DNA of 46,693 nucleotides from Fluviicoccus keumensis (GCF_004217445.1 NZ_SHKX01000002.1:1-46693), one strand, 5' to 3'; shown: positions 35,469-43,505, counted from the stretch's first letter. Notes: generated by a model from the letters alone, not told the origin. Made by a program: numbers and translations.

Positions 35469-36725
35469 TTAATAAAACCAGGTCAGTTCGGCGCGGAGAT
35501 GGCTGTCATCGCCAAAACTGCGCAGCTTGTAATCGAGATCAGGTGAAGCCAGTACGGCGAACGGTGTTTGCGGGTCGCGGGTGGCCAGCACGCGCGCTTC
35601 CACCGCCAGCTTCAGCCGGTCGTTGAGGCGGGTGCTGCCCTTCAGGCGCACATAGGTTTCCGGATGTTCGGTATCGCGCAATACGGCCAGCAGCAGGTCG
35701 CTGGACGCCTCGTCGTTGAAAGCCAGCCGCCAGCCCAGCAGCACGTCGTGTTCAAAAGGATGGGTGGCCTGCTCCTGACGGCTGTCGTACATGCCTTCCA
35801 GCAGCCAGCCCAGGTCACAGCGGCTGCCGAAAACACCCACCTGCGTGTATTCCAACCCGGCGTCGGCCGTGTGGAAGCGTTTTGGTCCGAAACCGTCGCG
35901 GTCGATCGCTTCCAGTTTCCACAACCAGTCGCCGCGCGTCAGTTGCAGGTCCACGCCCCATTGCGTGATTTGCGGGTAGTACGGTTGGAGTTCCGGCTGG
36001 TAGCCGGGAGCGAAAAAGCCCGGACCCACCTTCGTCATGTCCACCACCGGCTGCAGTTCCGGTTCGCGGGAAGTGCCACGGAAGCCGCTGAGGCCCAGCC
36101 GCAGGCCGTTGGCGCTGAACTGGTAGCGGGCGGCGAGATCGACATGATTCCTGCCCGCGCCGGATTCATAAGTCGCGGCATCGGTATTCACCACCCAGGG
36201 CAGGCGCAGGCGTCCGTCCGATCCGGCAAACGGCCGTTCACGGAAGCCCGGCAGCACGAACACATCAACCAGATGCGCCTCCCGTTCCCAGCCGACATTC
36301 AGCATCGGTTGGCCCAGCCGGGCATCGCCTTCCGGGGTTTCCAGCGTGTCGGTCTGGTTGACGATATCCACCACATGCGCGCCTTCGGTGACGCCCCAGA
36401 AAGTCTGGCCGATGCCAACGCGCGTCTGCCACGGGCCGCGCGCATGCAGCCACAGGGCCTCGCGCACATCGGCATGGCTGCGCTCACGATCCTGGCTGTC
36501 AAGGCGGGCGAAGGGCTTCAGCGTGAAGCTGTCATCGCGGCCGTTCCAGTCCCAACGCGCATCACCCAACAGGCGCAACGACGCTTGTTTTGAAGATTGA
36601 TCCTGCGTGCCATCCTGGAAATAGGCGGTAGCCTCCAGACCCACTTCCGCCTTCAACGCAGGAGCGGCGTACGCTGTGGCTGTCAGGCCCAGCGCGGCCA
36701 GCGCGCCATAAGTGACGGTACGCAT
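35469..36725 (-). CDS. Outer-membrane beta-barrel protein of unknown function
   Basis: A 418-residue precursor with a signal peptide (MRTVTYGALAALGLTATAYA, cut before APAL). It then has many alternating amphipathic strands and ends in LTWFY, whose final aromatic residue is a typical outer-membrane assembly signal. It resembles DUF1302-like porins found beside MMPL transporters, but I cannot assign a family with certainty. Its ATG overlaps the stop of the LolA-like gene (TGATG), and the RND gene follows 12 bp later. Likely the outer-membrane part of a lipid-export system. Confidence 0.75.
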   Translation of the reverse strand: MRTVTYGALAALGLTATAYAAPALKAEVGLEATAYFQDGTQDQSSKQASLRLLGDARWDWNGRDDSFTLKPFARLDSQDRERSHADVREALWLHARGPWQTRVGIGQTFWGVTEGAHVVDIVNQTDTLETPEGDARLGQPMLNVGWEREAHLVDVFVLPGFRERPFAGSDGRLRLPWVVNTDAATYESGAGRNHVDLAARYQFSANGLRLGLSGFRGTSREPELQPVVDMTKVGPGFFAPGYQPELQPYYPQITQWGVDLQLTRGDWLWKLEAIDRDGFGPKRFHTADAGLEYTQVGVFGSRCDLGWLLEGMYDSRQEQATHPFEHDVLLGWRLAFNDEASSDLLLAVLRDTEHPETYVRLKGSTRLNDRLKLAVEARVLATRDPQTPFAVLASPDLDYKLRSFGDDSHLRAELTWFY

Positions 36726-37489
36726 CAGCGTGCCCGCTTCAACGCGTTCTCGGTGAAGTCATCCTTTTTCAGCCCGGTCTTGAACTTGAACTCCGACCAG
36801 TCCAGCCGGGTCTGCTTGCAGTTCTGGGTATTCACCATCAGCATCGAGGCGGGCCGCCAGTAGCCCTGCACCTTCTGGAATCCCGTGGCGGTATAGGTTT
36901 TCAGCAAGGTATTGCGGCGGTCATAGAAGTCGATGCGGCGGATCAGGTAATCCTGCTTGTCAATCCAGACCTGCTGGCGGGTATAGCCGGAATTGGCGTC
37001 CTTGGGCTTGCGCTCGATGACGAAGCAAGTCAGAGCTTCGCACTTTTCTTCGCGCACAAAGCTGTAGCTGAACTTCTGCCAGTACGGCGTCACGATGTCT
37101 TCAAAGGCGAACTCGGAGCCCATGAACGGACCGCTCTTGTTGCCGGCGGCAATCTGCTTGACGCGGCTGATGGCGGGCAGGTACAGCCATTGCAGGTCGT
37201 CGCTGCCGGGCTGGGTATGGGTCAGCAGGGCGGTACCGGCCACGTCGCGCGGGGTATCGAAGATCATCAGGCTGCGGTCGCCGTCGCCGGTTTCCAGGTT
37301 CTGCACGCGCAGGGCGCGCTCGGCGGTCTGGCCGGACGGGTTGACCAGCGTCATCTTCAGGGTGGCGGCGCTGTCGCCGAAGCCGTGCAGGCGCTTGTCG
37401 GCTTCCTGGGCGATGGTGTCGGCCTGGTCGGCGAAGCAGGGACTGGTAAGGGCGAAGGCCAACGCGGAGGCGATGAGGGCGGTGCGCAT
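36725..37489 (-). CDS. LolA-like outer-membrane lipoprotein-sorting family protein
   Basis: A 254-residue periplasmic protein with signal peptide MRTALIASALAFALTSPCFA. The mature part resembles the LolA/LolB-like fold used for carrying lipid-modified or lipid cargo (stretches DTPRDVAGTALLTH, QWLYLPAISRVKQI, FEDIVTPYWQKF, RIDFYDRRNTLLKTY). This subgroup typically neighbours MMPL transporters and probably shuttles lipid across the periplasm. AGGTGG at 7-nt spacing supports ATG 37489; the frame stays open to 37531 without a better start. It is the first gene of the ten-gene minus-strand cluster. Confidence 0.82.
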   Translation of the reverse strand: MRTALIASALAFALTSPCFADQADTIAQEADKRLHGFGDSAATLKMTLVNPSGQTAERALRVQNLETGDGDRSLMIFDTPRDVAGTALLTHTQPGSDDLQWLYLPAISRVKQIAAGNKSGPFMGSEFAFEDIVTPYWQKFSYSFVREEKCEALTCFVIERKPKDANSGYTRQQVWIDKQDYLIRRIDFYDRRNTLLKTYTATGFQKVQGYWRPASMLMVNTQNCKQTRLDWSEFKFKTGLKKDDFTENALKRAR

Positions 37490-37542
37490 GATTTCCACCT
37501 TTTTAAGGATTGTTATGATGATGTTGCCCACGTCCTTAACTC

Positions 37543-37570
37543 AGCGTAGATGCTGGGCGGAACGGGTCAA
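37543..37570 (-). promoter_or_regulatory. Candidate promoter of the lipid cluster
   Basis: On the minus strand TTGACC (37570-37565) and TACGCT (37548-37543) are separated by 16 bp, about 54 bp upstream of the LolA-like start. The -35 is good and the -10 only moderate. Confidence 0.4.
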
Positions 37571-37611
37571 ATCTCTTTCGGGAAATCACGGCTTGGTTGA
37601 CCGTGTGGCTG

Positions 37612-37670
37612 TCCTGAGCGTCCATTGAAGCCCGAAACGGGCTGCCGGGTAATCCGGCTCCTGAGCATCC
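37612..37670. repeat. Two tandem hairpins flanked by 12-bp direct repeats
   Basis: TCCTGAGCGTCC (37612-37623) and TCCTGAGCATCC (37659-37670) are direct repeats with one mismatch. Between them lie two adjoining perfect hairpins: AGCCCG-AAA-CGGGCT (37629-37643) and GCCGG-GTAAT-CCGGC (37644-37658). Confidence 0.65.
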
Positions 37671-37870
37671 TGCATAATGTAACGCCATTTTATTATGGCC
37701 TTTGCATAGGATGATCGTTCGTTGTCCGACAATCTTGCCCATTGGTGCCATCTGCCTGGCGTGAAAAAACAATTGAACGCGATCGATGCCAAAATAAGCG
37801 AAACCCCTGCAACCGCTTGTCTGCAAGGGGAGATATGATAGGAACCTTTGAATTTGCCCTGTGTTTATCC

Positions 37871-38485
37871 ATGGCCAGACCCGCCAAATCCGAGAACCGG
37901 AATACCCGCGCCGACATCCTGAATGCCGCGGCAACGGCCTTTGCCGCGCAAGGCTTTCATCAGGCTTCGCTGGCGGATATCGGACGGGATGTCGGCATCA
38001 GCGCCCGAACCATCCTCCATCACTTCGCCAGCAAGGAAGACCTTTTTGACGAAGTGATCCGCGCCAAGTTGTTTGAACCGATCGGGGTGGGAATTCGTCG
38101 GGCGCTGGACAGCGACATGCCGGTTGAACTGAAGTTGCCGCTGATCATGCAGCAGGTGTTTGATGTCTGGTCAGGCCACCCGAGGCTGCTGTCGCTGACT
38201 CTGGCGGAGTTCTTGCGCCCCTCGGGCATGGGCAAGCAGATGGTGCTCGAATACGTCATGCCGCTGTTGACGGAGATTGAGCGCTTCGTCAAGCAGGATA
38301 TTACCCCTCCCATGCCCGCCAATGCCCCGTTCCGCGAAATCATGGCGCAGATCCTGTTGATGCACGCCACCCGGTTGTCGATGCAGGATGTCAGCCAGCA
38401 GGTTTTTGAAGCGGATAACACCCAGGAAATTTTCCGGCGCTTGCTGGATATGCTGTTTCAGTGGGAAACGCCGCGATTGGCCTGA
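37871..38485 (+). CDS. TetR/AcrR-family transcriptional regulator
   Basis: A 204-residue one-component regulator starting MARPAKSENRNTRADILNAA. The helix-turn-helix FAAQGFHQASLADIGRDVGISARTILHHF is complete (its middle part is the DNA-reading helix), followed by a helical ligand-binding domain. An upstream in-frame ATG at 37835 has GGGGAG only two bases before it and would add 12 residues; either start is possible. It is divergent from the lipid cluster and immediately upstream of the START-domain gene, so it may control one or both; palindromes on each side are candidate operators. Ligand unknown, perhaps a lipid. Confidence 0.85.
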   Translation: MARPAKSENRNTRADILNAAATAFAAQGFHQASLADIGRDVGISARTILHHFASKEDLFDEVIRAKLFEPIGVGIRRALDSDMPVELKLPLIMQQVFDVWSGHPRLLSLTLAEFLRPSGMGKQMVLEYVMPLLTEIERFVKQDITPPMPANAPFREIMAQILLMHATRLSMQDVSQQVFEADNTQEIFRRLLDMLFQWETPRLA

Positions 38486-38546
38486 CAGGCCTGCTGTCGG
38501 CGTGTCCGCTGCAGGCTTGATTGTGACCGCTATCTTGTTTTGATAT

Positions 38547-38563
38547 ATGTAATGTGGTTACAT
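38547..38563 (+). promoter_or_regulatory. Inverted repeat ATGTAA-N5-TTACAT, candidate operator
   Basis: A perfect 6-bp inverted repeat with 5-bp spacer lies in the likely -35 region of the START-domain gene; TATAGT at 38578-38583 is the likely -10. A single ATGTAA half-site also occurs at 37677-37682 upstream of the lipid cluster. Confidence 0.5.
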
Positions 38564-38593
38564 TGTCGGCTTGTCTGTATAGTCACCCGGCTA

Positions 38594-38609
38594 TGCAGGC
38601 ATTCCTGCA
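38594..38609 (+). repeat. Leader hairpin before the START-domain gene
   Basis: TGCAGG-CATT-CCTGCA is a perfect 6-bp stem ending 2 bp before the AAGGTGAAG ribosome-binding region. Confidence 0.45.
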
Positions 38610-38623
38610 CAAAGGTGAAGACC

Positions 38624-39331
38624 ATGACAAGAACAAAAACGGCGGTTGCGCTGGCTGCCCTGATCGGCCTGATGTCGCAACAGGCCTTCGCCGACAAGGA
38701 TATCGACGAGTTACGCGGCCCGGGACTGGGCAATGAATGGCGGTTGATCAAGAACGATACCCGCAAGAACATCAAGGCGTGGGACAAGCGCGACGATGAC
38801 AAAAAATACCGTTCCTTCAAGCTCGACCTGATTATTGATGCGCCGCTGGAAACGGTCGCTCGCGCCTATTTTGACATCGAGTATTACCCGCGCTGGTTCT
38901 GGGAAGTTCAGGAAAGCCGGATATTGAAAAAGGTGTCGGATACCGAGTTCTACTATTACGTGGTGCATCGCGCGCCCGTCAGCCAGCCGGACCGCGACGC
39001 CATCATTCACGCGGTAATCGAACCTTACACGGCCAAGAAGGGCTATGCGTTGTTCAAACTGGAAGCCAAGCCGGACTACATGCCTCCCAGGCCGCCGCTG
39101 GTGCGGATGAACGCCGAGGACATGATCATCAAATGGACCCCGCAGCCGGATGGCACCACGCGCGAGGAAGTGGAGGGTTACATTGATCCGGGCGGAAAGA
39201 TTCCGGCCTGGGCCATCAATGCCGTGCAGCGGCAGGCGCCGTATTACACGGTGATGGGCTTGCAGCGGGTGGTGCAGACGGAACGTTTCAAGAACAGCAA
39301 GGAGCCGCTGCCGTTCAGGGTGCGTGAATAA
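38624..39331 (+). CDS. Secreted START-domain (SRPBCC) lipid-binding-like protein
   Basis: A 235-residue precursor with signal peptide MTRTKTAVALAALIGLMSQQAFA, followed by a START/SRPBCC fold (LDLIIDAPLETVARAYFDIE, YYYVVHRAPVSQPDRD, GYIDPGGKIPAWAINAVQRQ). Such domains form a deep pocket for lipids or other hydrophobic molecules, and the signal peptide places it in the periplasm. The start has AAGGTGAAG upstream; the longer open frame to 38540 would run through the promoter. It follows the TetR gene in the same direction and lies next to the LolA-like/RND cluster, so a role in periplasmic lipid handling is plausible but inferred. Confidence 0.82.
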   Translation: MTRTKTAVALAALIGLMSQQAFADKDIDELRGPGLGNEWRLIKNDTRKNIKAWDKRDDDKKYRSFKLDLIIDAPLETVARAYFDIEYYPRWFWEVQESRILKKVSDTEFYYYVVHRAPVSQPDRDAIIHAVIEPYTAKKGYALFKLEAKPDYMPPRPPLVRMNAEDMIIKWTPQPDGTTREEVEGYIDPGGKIPAWAINAVQRQAPYYTVMGLQRVVQTERFKNSKEPLPFRVRE

Positions 39332-39352
39332 GAGCGATTCGGATAAGGGTCG

Positions 39353-39384
39353 GGCGGCCGGGACATATCCCGGCCGCCGTCATT
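39353..39384. terminator. Bidirectional hairpin terminator between START gene and ilvD
   Basis: GGCGGCCGGGA (39353-39363), a CATA loop and TCCCGGCCGCC (39368-39378) form a perfect 11-bp stem followed by GTCATTTT on the + strand. It lies between two convergent genes. Confidence 0.8.
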
Positions 39385-39395
39385 TTGACGCCGGT

Positions 39396-41249
39396 TTACT
39401 TGTCGAGCTGCGACAGATCACGCACGCCGCCGCGATCGGCGCTGGTGGCCATGGCCGCATAGGCCTTCAACGCGGTGCTGACCTTGCGGGCGCGCGGATG
39501 TTCCGGCTTCCAGCCGTCTTTGCCCTTGGCGTTCATCGCGGCGCGGCGATCGGCCAGTTCGGCCTCACTTACCAGCACGTCGATGGTGCGGTTGGGAATG
39601 TCGATGCGGATGCGGTCGCCCGGTTGCACCAGCGCAATCGCGCCGCCCGAAGCCGCTTCCGGCGAAACGTGGCCGATGGACAGGCCGGAAGTGCCGCCGG
39701 AGAAACGCCCGTCGGTCAGCAGCGCGCACTGCTTGCCCAGACCCTTCGACTTCAGGTAGCTGGTCGGGTAGAGCATTTCCTGCATGCCGGGGCCGCCCTT
39801 CGGGCCTTCATAGCGGATTACCACGACTTCACCAGGCTTTACTTCATCGTTCAGGATGCCCTTCACGGCGGCGTCCTGGCTTTCAAAAATACGGGCCGGG
39901 CCTTCAAACACCAGGATGCTGTCGTCCACCCCGGCGGTCTTCACCACGCAACCGTTCTCGGCGATGTTGCCGTGCAGCACGGCCAGACCGCCTTCCTGCG
40001 AGAAAGCGTGTTCCACCGAGCGGATGCAGCCTTCGGCGCGGTCGTCGTCCAGCGTGTCCCAGCGGCAGTTCTGGCTGAACGCCACCTGCGTCGGGATGCC
40101 CGCCGGGCCGGCGCGGAAGAATTTATGGACATCCGGGTTGTCGGTGACCTTGATGTCCCATTGCGCCAGCGCGTCCTTCATCGTCGGGGCGTGCACGGTG
40201 GAGACGTCGGTGTGCAGCAGGCCGCCGCGCGCCAGTTCGCCCAGGATGCTCATGATGCCGCCTGCGCGGTGCACGTCTTCAATGTGGTATTTCGGGGTGT
40301 TCGGCGCCACCTTGCACAGCTGCGGCACCCGGCGTGACAGGCGGTCAATGTCCTTCATGCCGAAATCGACTTCGCCTTCCTGCGCGGCGGCCATCAGGTG
40401 CAGGATGGTGTTGGTGGAGCCGCCCATGGCGATGTCCAATGAAATGGCGTTCTCGAAAGCCTTGACGTTGGCGATGTTGCGCGGCAGCACGGATTCGTCG
40501 TCCTGCTCGTAGTAACGGCGGGTGATGGCGACAATGCGACGGCCCGCTTCCAGGAACAGCTGCTCGCGGTCGGCGTGGGTGGCCAGCGTGGTGCCGTTGC
40601 CGGGCAGCGACAGGCCCAGCGCTTCGGTCAGGCAGTTCATGGAGTTGGCGGTAAACATGCCGGAGCAGGAACCGCAGGTGGGGCAGGCGCTGCGCTCGTA
40701 GTTGGCGGCCTGTTCGTCGCTGACATTGGGATCGACCGCCGCCACCATCGCGTCGATCAGGTCGAGCTTGATGAACTTGTCGGAAAGCTTGGTCTTGCCG
40801 GCTTCCATCGGACCGCCGGAAACGAAGATGACGGGAATGTTCAGGCGCAGCGCGGCCATCAGCATGCCGGGGGTGATCTTGTCGCAGTTGGAAATGCACA
40901 CCAGCGCATCGGCGCAGTGAGCGTTGACCATGTATTCCACCGAGTCGGCGATGATCTCGCGCGAGGGCAGGGAGTACAGCATGCCGTCGTGGCCCATGGC
41001 GATGCCGTCGTCCACGGCGATGGTGTTGAACTCTTTCGCCACGCCGCCCGCTTTCTCGATTTCACGGCAGACCAGTTGGCCCAGGTCCTTCAGGTGCACG
41101 TGGCCCGGCACGAACTGGGTGAAGGAATTGGCCACGGCAATGATCGGCTTCTGGAAGTCCTCATCCTTCATGCCGGTAGCGCGCCAGAGGGCGCGGGCGC
41201 CCGCCATGTTGCGGCCTTGGGTGGAAGTTCTGGAACGGTAAGCGGGCAT
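39396..41249 (-). CDS. ilvD: Dihydroxy-acid dehydratase
   Basis: The penultimate enzyme of valine and isoleucine synthesis, dehydrating 2,3-dihydroxy acids with an Fe-S cluster. The 617-residue protein shows CISNCDKITPGML, CPTCGSCSGMFTANSMNC and the C-terminal GRFSGGTSGLSIGHVSPEA segment carrying the catalytic serine region, all full length. AGGAGT lies 6 bp before the ATG. It is monocistronic, with a 17-bp-spaced promoter at 41297-41325 and a strong terminator downstream. No leader-peptide attenuator was seen. Confidence 0.97.
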   Translation of the reverse strand: MPAYRSRTSTQGRNMAGARALWRATGMKDEDFQKPIIAVANSFTQFVPGHVHLKDLGQLVCREIEKAGGVAKEFNTIAVDDGIAMGHDGMLYSLPSREIIADSVEYMVNAHCADALVCISNCDKITPGMLMAALRLNIPVIFVSGGPMEAGKTKLSDKFIKLDLIDAMVAAVDPNVSDEQAANYERSACPTCGSCSGMFTANSMNCLTEALGLSLPGNGTTLATHADREQLFLEAGRRIVAITRRYYEQDDESVLPRNIANVKAFENAISLDIAMGGSTNTILHLMAAAQEGEVDFGMKDIDRLSRRVPQLCKVAPNTPKYHIEDVHRAGGIMSILGELARGGLLHTDVSTVHAPTMKDALAQWDIKVTDNPDVHKFFRAGPAGIPTQVAFSQNCRWDTLDDDRAEGCIRSVEHAFSQEGGLAVLHGNIAENGCVVKTAGVDDSILVFEGPARIFESQDAAVKGILNDEVKPGEVVVIRYEGPKGGPGMQEMLYPTSYLKSKGLGKQCALLTDGRFSGGTSGLSIGHVSPEAASGGAIALVQPGDRIRIDIPNRTIDVLVSEAELADRRAAMNAKGKDGWKPEHPRARKVSTALKAYAAMATSADRGGVRDLSQLDK

Positions 41250-41296
41250 GATGTACTCCTGAAAGATCGCCGGATAAATCGCAAAACCAGCCGCAT

Positions 41297-41325
41297 AGAA
41301 TAACAGGAACAGCGGGTAACGTCAG
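41297..41325 (-). promoter_or_regulatory. Candidate ilvD promoter
   Basis: On the minus strand CTGACG (41325-41320) and TATTCT (41302-41297) are separated by exactly 17 bp, about 50 bp upstream of the start codon. Confidence 0.5.
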
Positions 41326-41452
41326 GCGCGGGGTGAGGCTGGTTTTTGCGGTTGCCCGGCGTTGGCAACCGTGCCAAATTAGTCCCGGCAAGACCATGCC
41401 CCAACCCTTGATGAACCGTCAGGAAGCGCACGCCGCTGACCAGGAGCCCTTG

Positions 41453-41881
41453 ATGAAATTCGAAACCACCCGCGCCATTCCGGCCACACCCGCCGCCGTC
41501 TTTGCGGCCTTTGCCGATGCCCGGCGTCTGGCGCGCTGGTGGGGTCCGGCGGGCTTCACCAATACTTTCGAGCTTTGCGATTTCAGGCCGGGCGGCGACT
41601 GGGTTTTTGTCATGCACGGCCCTGATGGCGCGAATTACCCGAACCGCAGCCGTTTCGCCGATATTGAACCGGATCGCCGAATTACCATCGACCATGTCTC
41701 CGAACCCCGTTTCCGCTTGACGGTGACCCTGACGCCGTTGTCGGACTGGGCCACCCGGGTGGATTGGGAGCAGGTCTTTGAAAGCGCCGATCTGGCGCGG
41801 CAGATCGAGCATATTGTGACACCGGCCAACGAGCAGAACCTGGATCGTTTGACCGTGGAGGTGACGCAGGAGCCGTCTTGA
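41453..41881 (+). CDS. SRPBCC (AHSA1-like) family protein
   Basis: A 142-residue cytosolic protein of the Aha1-C/SRPBCC fold, with AIPATPAAVFAAFADARRLARWWG and the closing helix region. These domains bind small hydrophobic ligands; a specific role cannot be given. AGGAG 6 bp before ATG 41453 decides the start over earlier in-frame codons from 41333. A paralogue follows 48 bp downstream. Confidence 0.82.
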   Translation: MKFETTRAIPATPAAVFAAFADARRLARWWGPAGFTNTFELCDFRPGGDWVFVMHGPDGANYPNRSRFADIEPDRRITIDHVSEPRFRLTVTLTPLSDWATRVDWEQVFESADLARQIEHIVTPANEQNLDRLTVEVTQEPS

Positions 41882-41929
41882 GACGGCCTCGCTGCAGATG
41901 ATGTTTGCCATCCCCAAGGAGAAAAAACC

Positions 41930-42376
41930 ATGACGACCGGAACCGTTCGCCTGCATCGCGTTTTGCGTGCTCCCGCCGAGCGTATCTATCGCGCTTTCAT
42001 CACGGAGGCCGCCGTGGCCAAATGGCTGCCGCCCAATGGATTTACCTGTACGGTGCATCATCTGGACGCCACGGTTGGAGGCGGTTTCCGCATGTCGTTC
42101 ACCAATTTCGGCAATGGCGGGAGCCATGCTTTTGGCGGCACCTATCTGGAACTGGTTCCCGGTCAGCGCCTGCGTTATACCGATACCTTTGATGACCCCA
42201 ATCTGCCGGGGTCGATGATGACCACGGTGGATTTGCGTGAGGTGACCGGCGGCACCGAGATTACAGTGGTACAGGAGGGAATTCCCGAGGCCATTCCGGT
42301 GGAAATGTGCTATCTGGGCTGGCAGGATTCGCTGTGTTTGCTGGCGCAGCTGGTTGAGGCGCAGGTTTGCGGGTAA
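41930..42376 (+). CDS. SRPBCC (AHSA1-like) family protein, tandem paralogue
   Basis: A 148-residue SRPBCC protein (VLRAPAERIYRAFITEAAVAKWLPP, then GGTYLELVPGQRLRYTDTF). It is related in fold to the preceding gene but clearly divergent. AAGGAG lies upstream of the ATG. The downstream gene begins 13 bp later, so the three may share a transcript. Confidence 0.85.
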   Translation: MTTGTVRLHRVLRAPAERIYRAFITEAAVAKWLPPNGFTCTVHHLDATVGGGFRMSFTNFGNGGSHAFGGTYLELVPGQRLRYTDTFDDPNLPGSMMTTVDLREVTGGTEITVVQEGIPEAIPVEMCYLGWQDSLCLLAQLVEAQVCG

Positions 42377-42389
42377 AAAAGGAGATAAC

Positions 42390-43469
42390 ATGATCCGCGC
42401 CCTGTTGGTCTGGGACCCGCAACCCTTTGGAGCTGAACCGCAAGATCGTGCCGCTGTTTCGGCGGATTTTCACCGCTTGTTGGGAGTGAAGGTATCTGCG
42501 CCGAATGAGAAGCTGCTGGTGTTTGCTCGGAAGGTGGGCGAACGCTTGTTGGCGGAAGATCCGGATAACGAGGATTACCAGAACTACTACGGCACGCTGG
42601 GAGAAGATGCGCTGGCAAACGAGAAGGCCATCTTGTCGCTGGATTTGCCATCGGACGATTGGGTACCCGCGCTGAAGGTCATGGCGGAGGAGGCAAGGGC
42701 GTTACGTCTGGTGATGCTGGATGATGAGTTGGGGATGGCGTTTCTGCCGGACGGGCAGGTGGTGCCGGAGAACATGCGGAAGGTCTGGGAAGGGGCCTTG
42801 CGGGAGATGGAGGCGCCGGGGTTTCCGAAGCGGTTGAGTGAGTTCAAGAAGTGGTTCAATCCGAAGTTTGAGGAGATGCTGGCAAGGCATGGCTTTAATA
42901 AGAAGGTGAAGGATCCATTGGATGGCGAGTATTGCTATTTACGTCAACAGTTGGGAGGTGGTCAATATATTAATATAGTTTATCAGGGTGGTGGTGGAGA
43001 TTATTTTTTGCCTGTTGGATTTTATGTGATAAATCGTGATGTTAGCAAAATATATGATAGATTTAATTTCCTTCAGAGATTACCCGCATTGTATTTGGAT
43101 GCTTATTCGGTTTATGGAAATTCGGCGCAGCTAGGAAGTATGATTTCTGATTATGATTTGGCTCTTGAGCGATTGGGTTTTATAGAGAAAGTGATCTTTC
43201 CTCTCTTGGATATAGCATGTGATATTAGAGGTATAGATCAAGTAATGAATGGCTGTTTTGACACAAACTTGCGAGATTATATTCAGAATAGCTCATATGC
43301 GCCTAATTGTCTGATTGTTGCGCGCTTAAGTGGAAATCCCGATTTTGAGACGTTGACGGTAAATCTTAGGGAGGCCAGACGTGGAGGGGCTAATATAACC
43401 GCCATTAAGGGCGACGAATGGCTAAAGCTGGTTAAATACTTACGGGAAGAAGTGCAGCCGTTAGTATAA
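42390..43469 (+). CDS. Hypothetical protein with chimeric base composition
   Basis: A 359-residue soluble protein that I cannot assign with confidence. GGAGA lies 5 bp before ATG 42390. The first half (MIRALLVWDPQPFG, then LPSDDWVPALKVMAEEARAL) is encoded by GC-rich DNA like its neighbours. From about 42900 the DNA turns strongly AT-rich while the frame continues to the stop. The second half (FKKWFNPKFEEMLARHGF, then YINIVYQGGGGDYF) looks like a DUF4304-type module. The abrupt switch suggests that the 3' half was acquired or exchanged. Polymorphic-toxin immunity proteins often look like this, but no toxin is in view. Confidence 0.7.
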   Translation: MIRALLVWDPQPFGAEPQDRAAVSADFHRLLGVKVSAPNEKLLVFARKVGERLLAEDPDNEDYQNYYGTLGEDALANEKAILSLDLPSDDWVPALKVMAEEARALRLVMLDDELGMAFLPDGQVVPENMRKVWEGALREMEAPGFPKRLSEFKKWFNPKFEEMLARHGFNKKVKDPLDGEYCYLRQQLGGGQYINIVYQGGGGDYFLPVGFYVINRDVSKIYDRFNFLQRLPALYLDAYSVYGNSAQLGSMISDYDLALERLGFIEKVIFPLLDIACDIRGIDQVMNGCFDTNLRDYIQNSSYAPNCLIVARLSGNPDFETLTVNLREARRGGANITAIKGDEWLKLVKYLREEVQPLV

Positions 43470-43505
43470 GATCTCAGGCTCCACCATTAGTTTAAATCGG
43501 CCTTT

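Larger units (their letters stand above)
37490..37870. other. 381-bp regulatory interval between the lipid cluster and TetR gene
   Basis: I see no gene here, but structure is dense: a candidate minus-strand promoter (37543-37570), a double-hairpin element with flanking direct repeats (37612-37670), a CATAAT...ATTATG inverted repeat (37673-37697) and a perfect TTGTC-C-GACAA palindrome (37722-37732). The leader of the TetR gene carries CCCCTGCA / TGCAAGGGG near 37804-37830, which could fold over the GGGGAG ribosome-binding site. Confidence 0.6.

Noticed and set aside
41250..41452. Leader-peptide attenuator or riboswitch upstream of ilvD
   Set aside because: No run of Ile/Val/Leu codons and no terminator/antiterminator pair between promoter and start.
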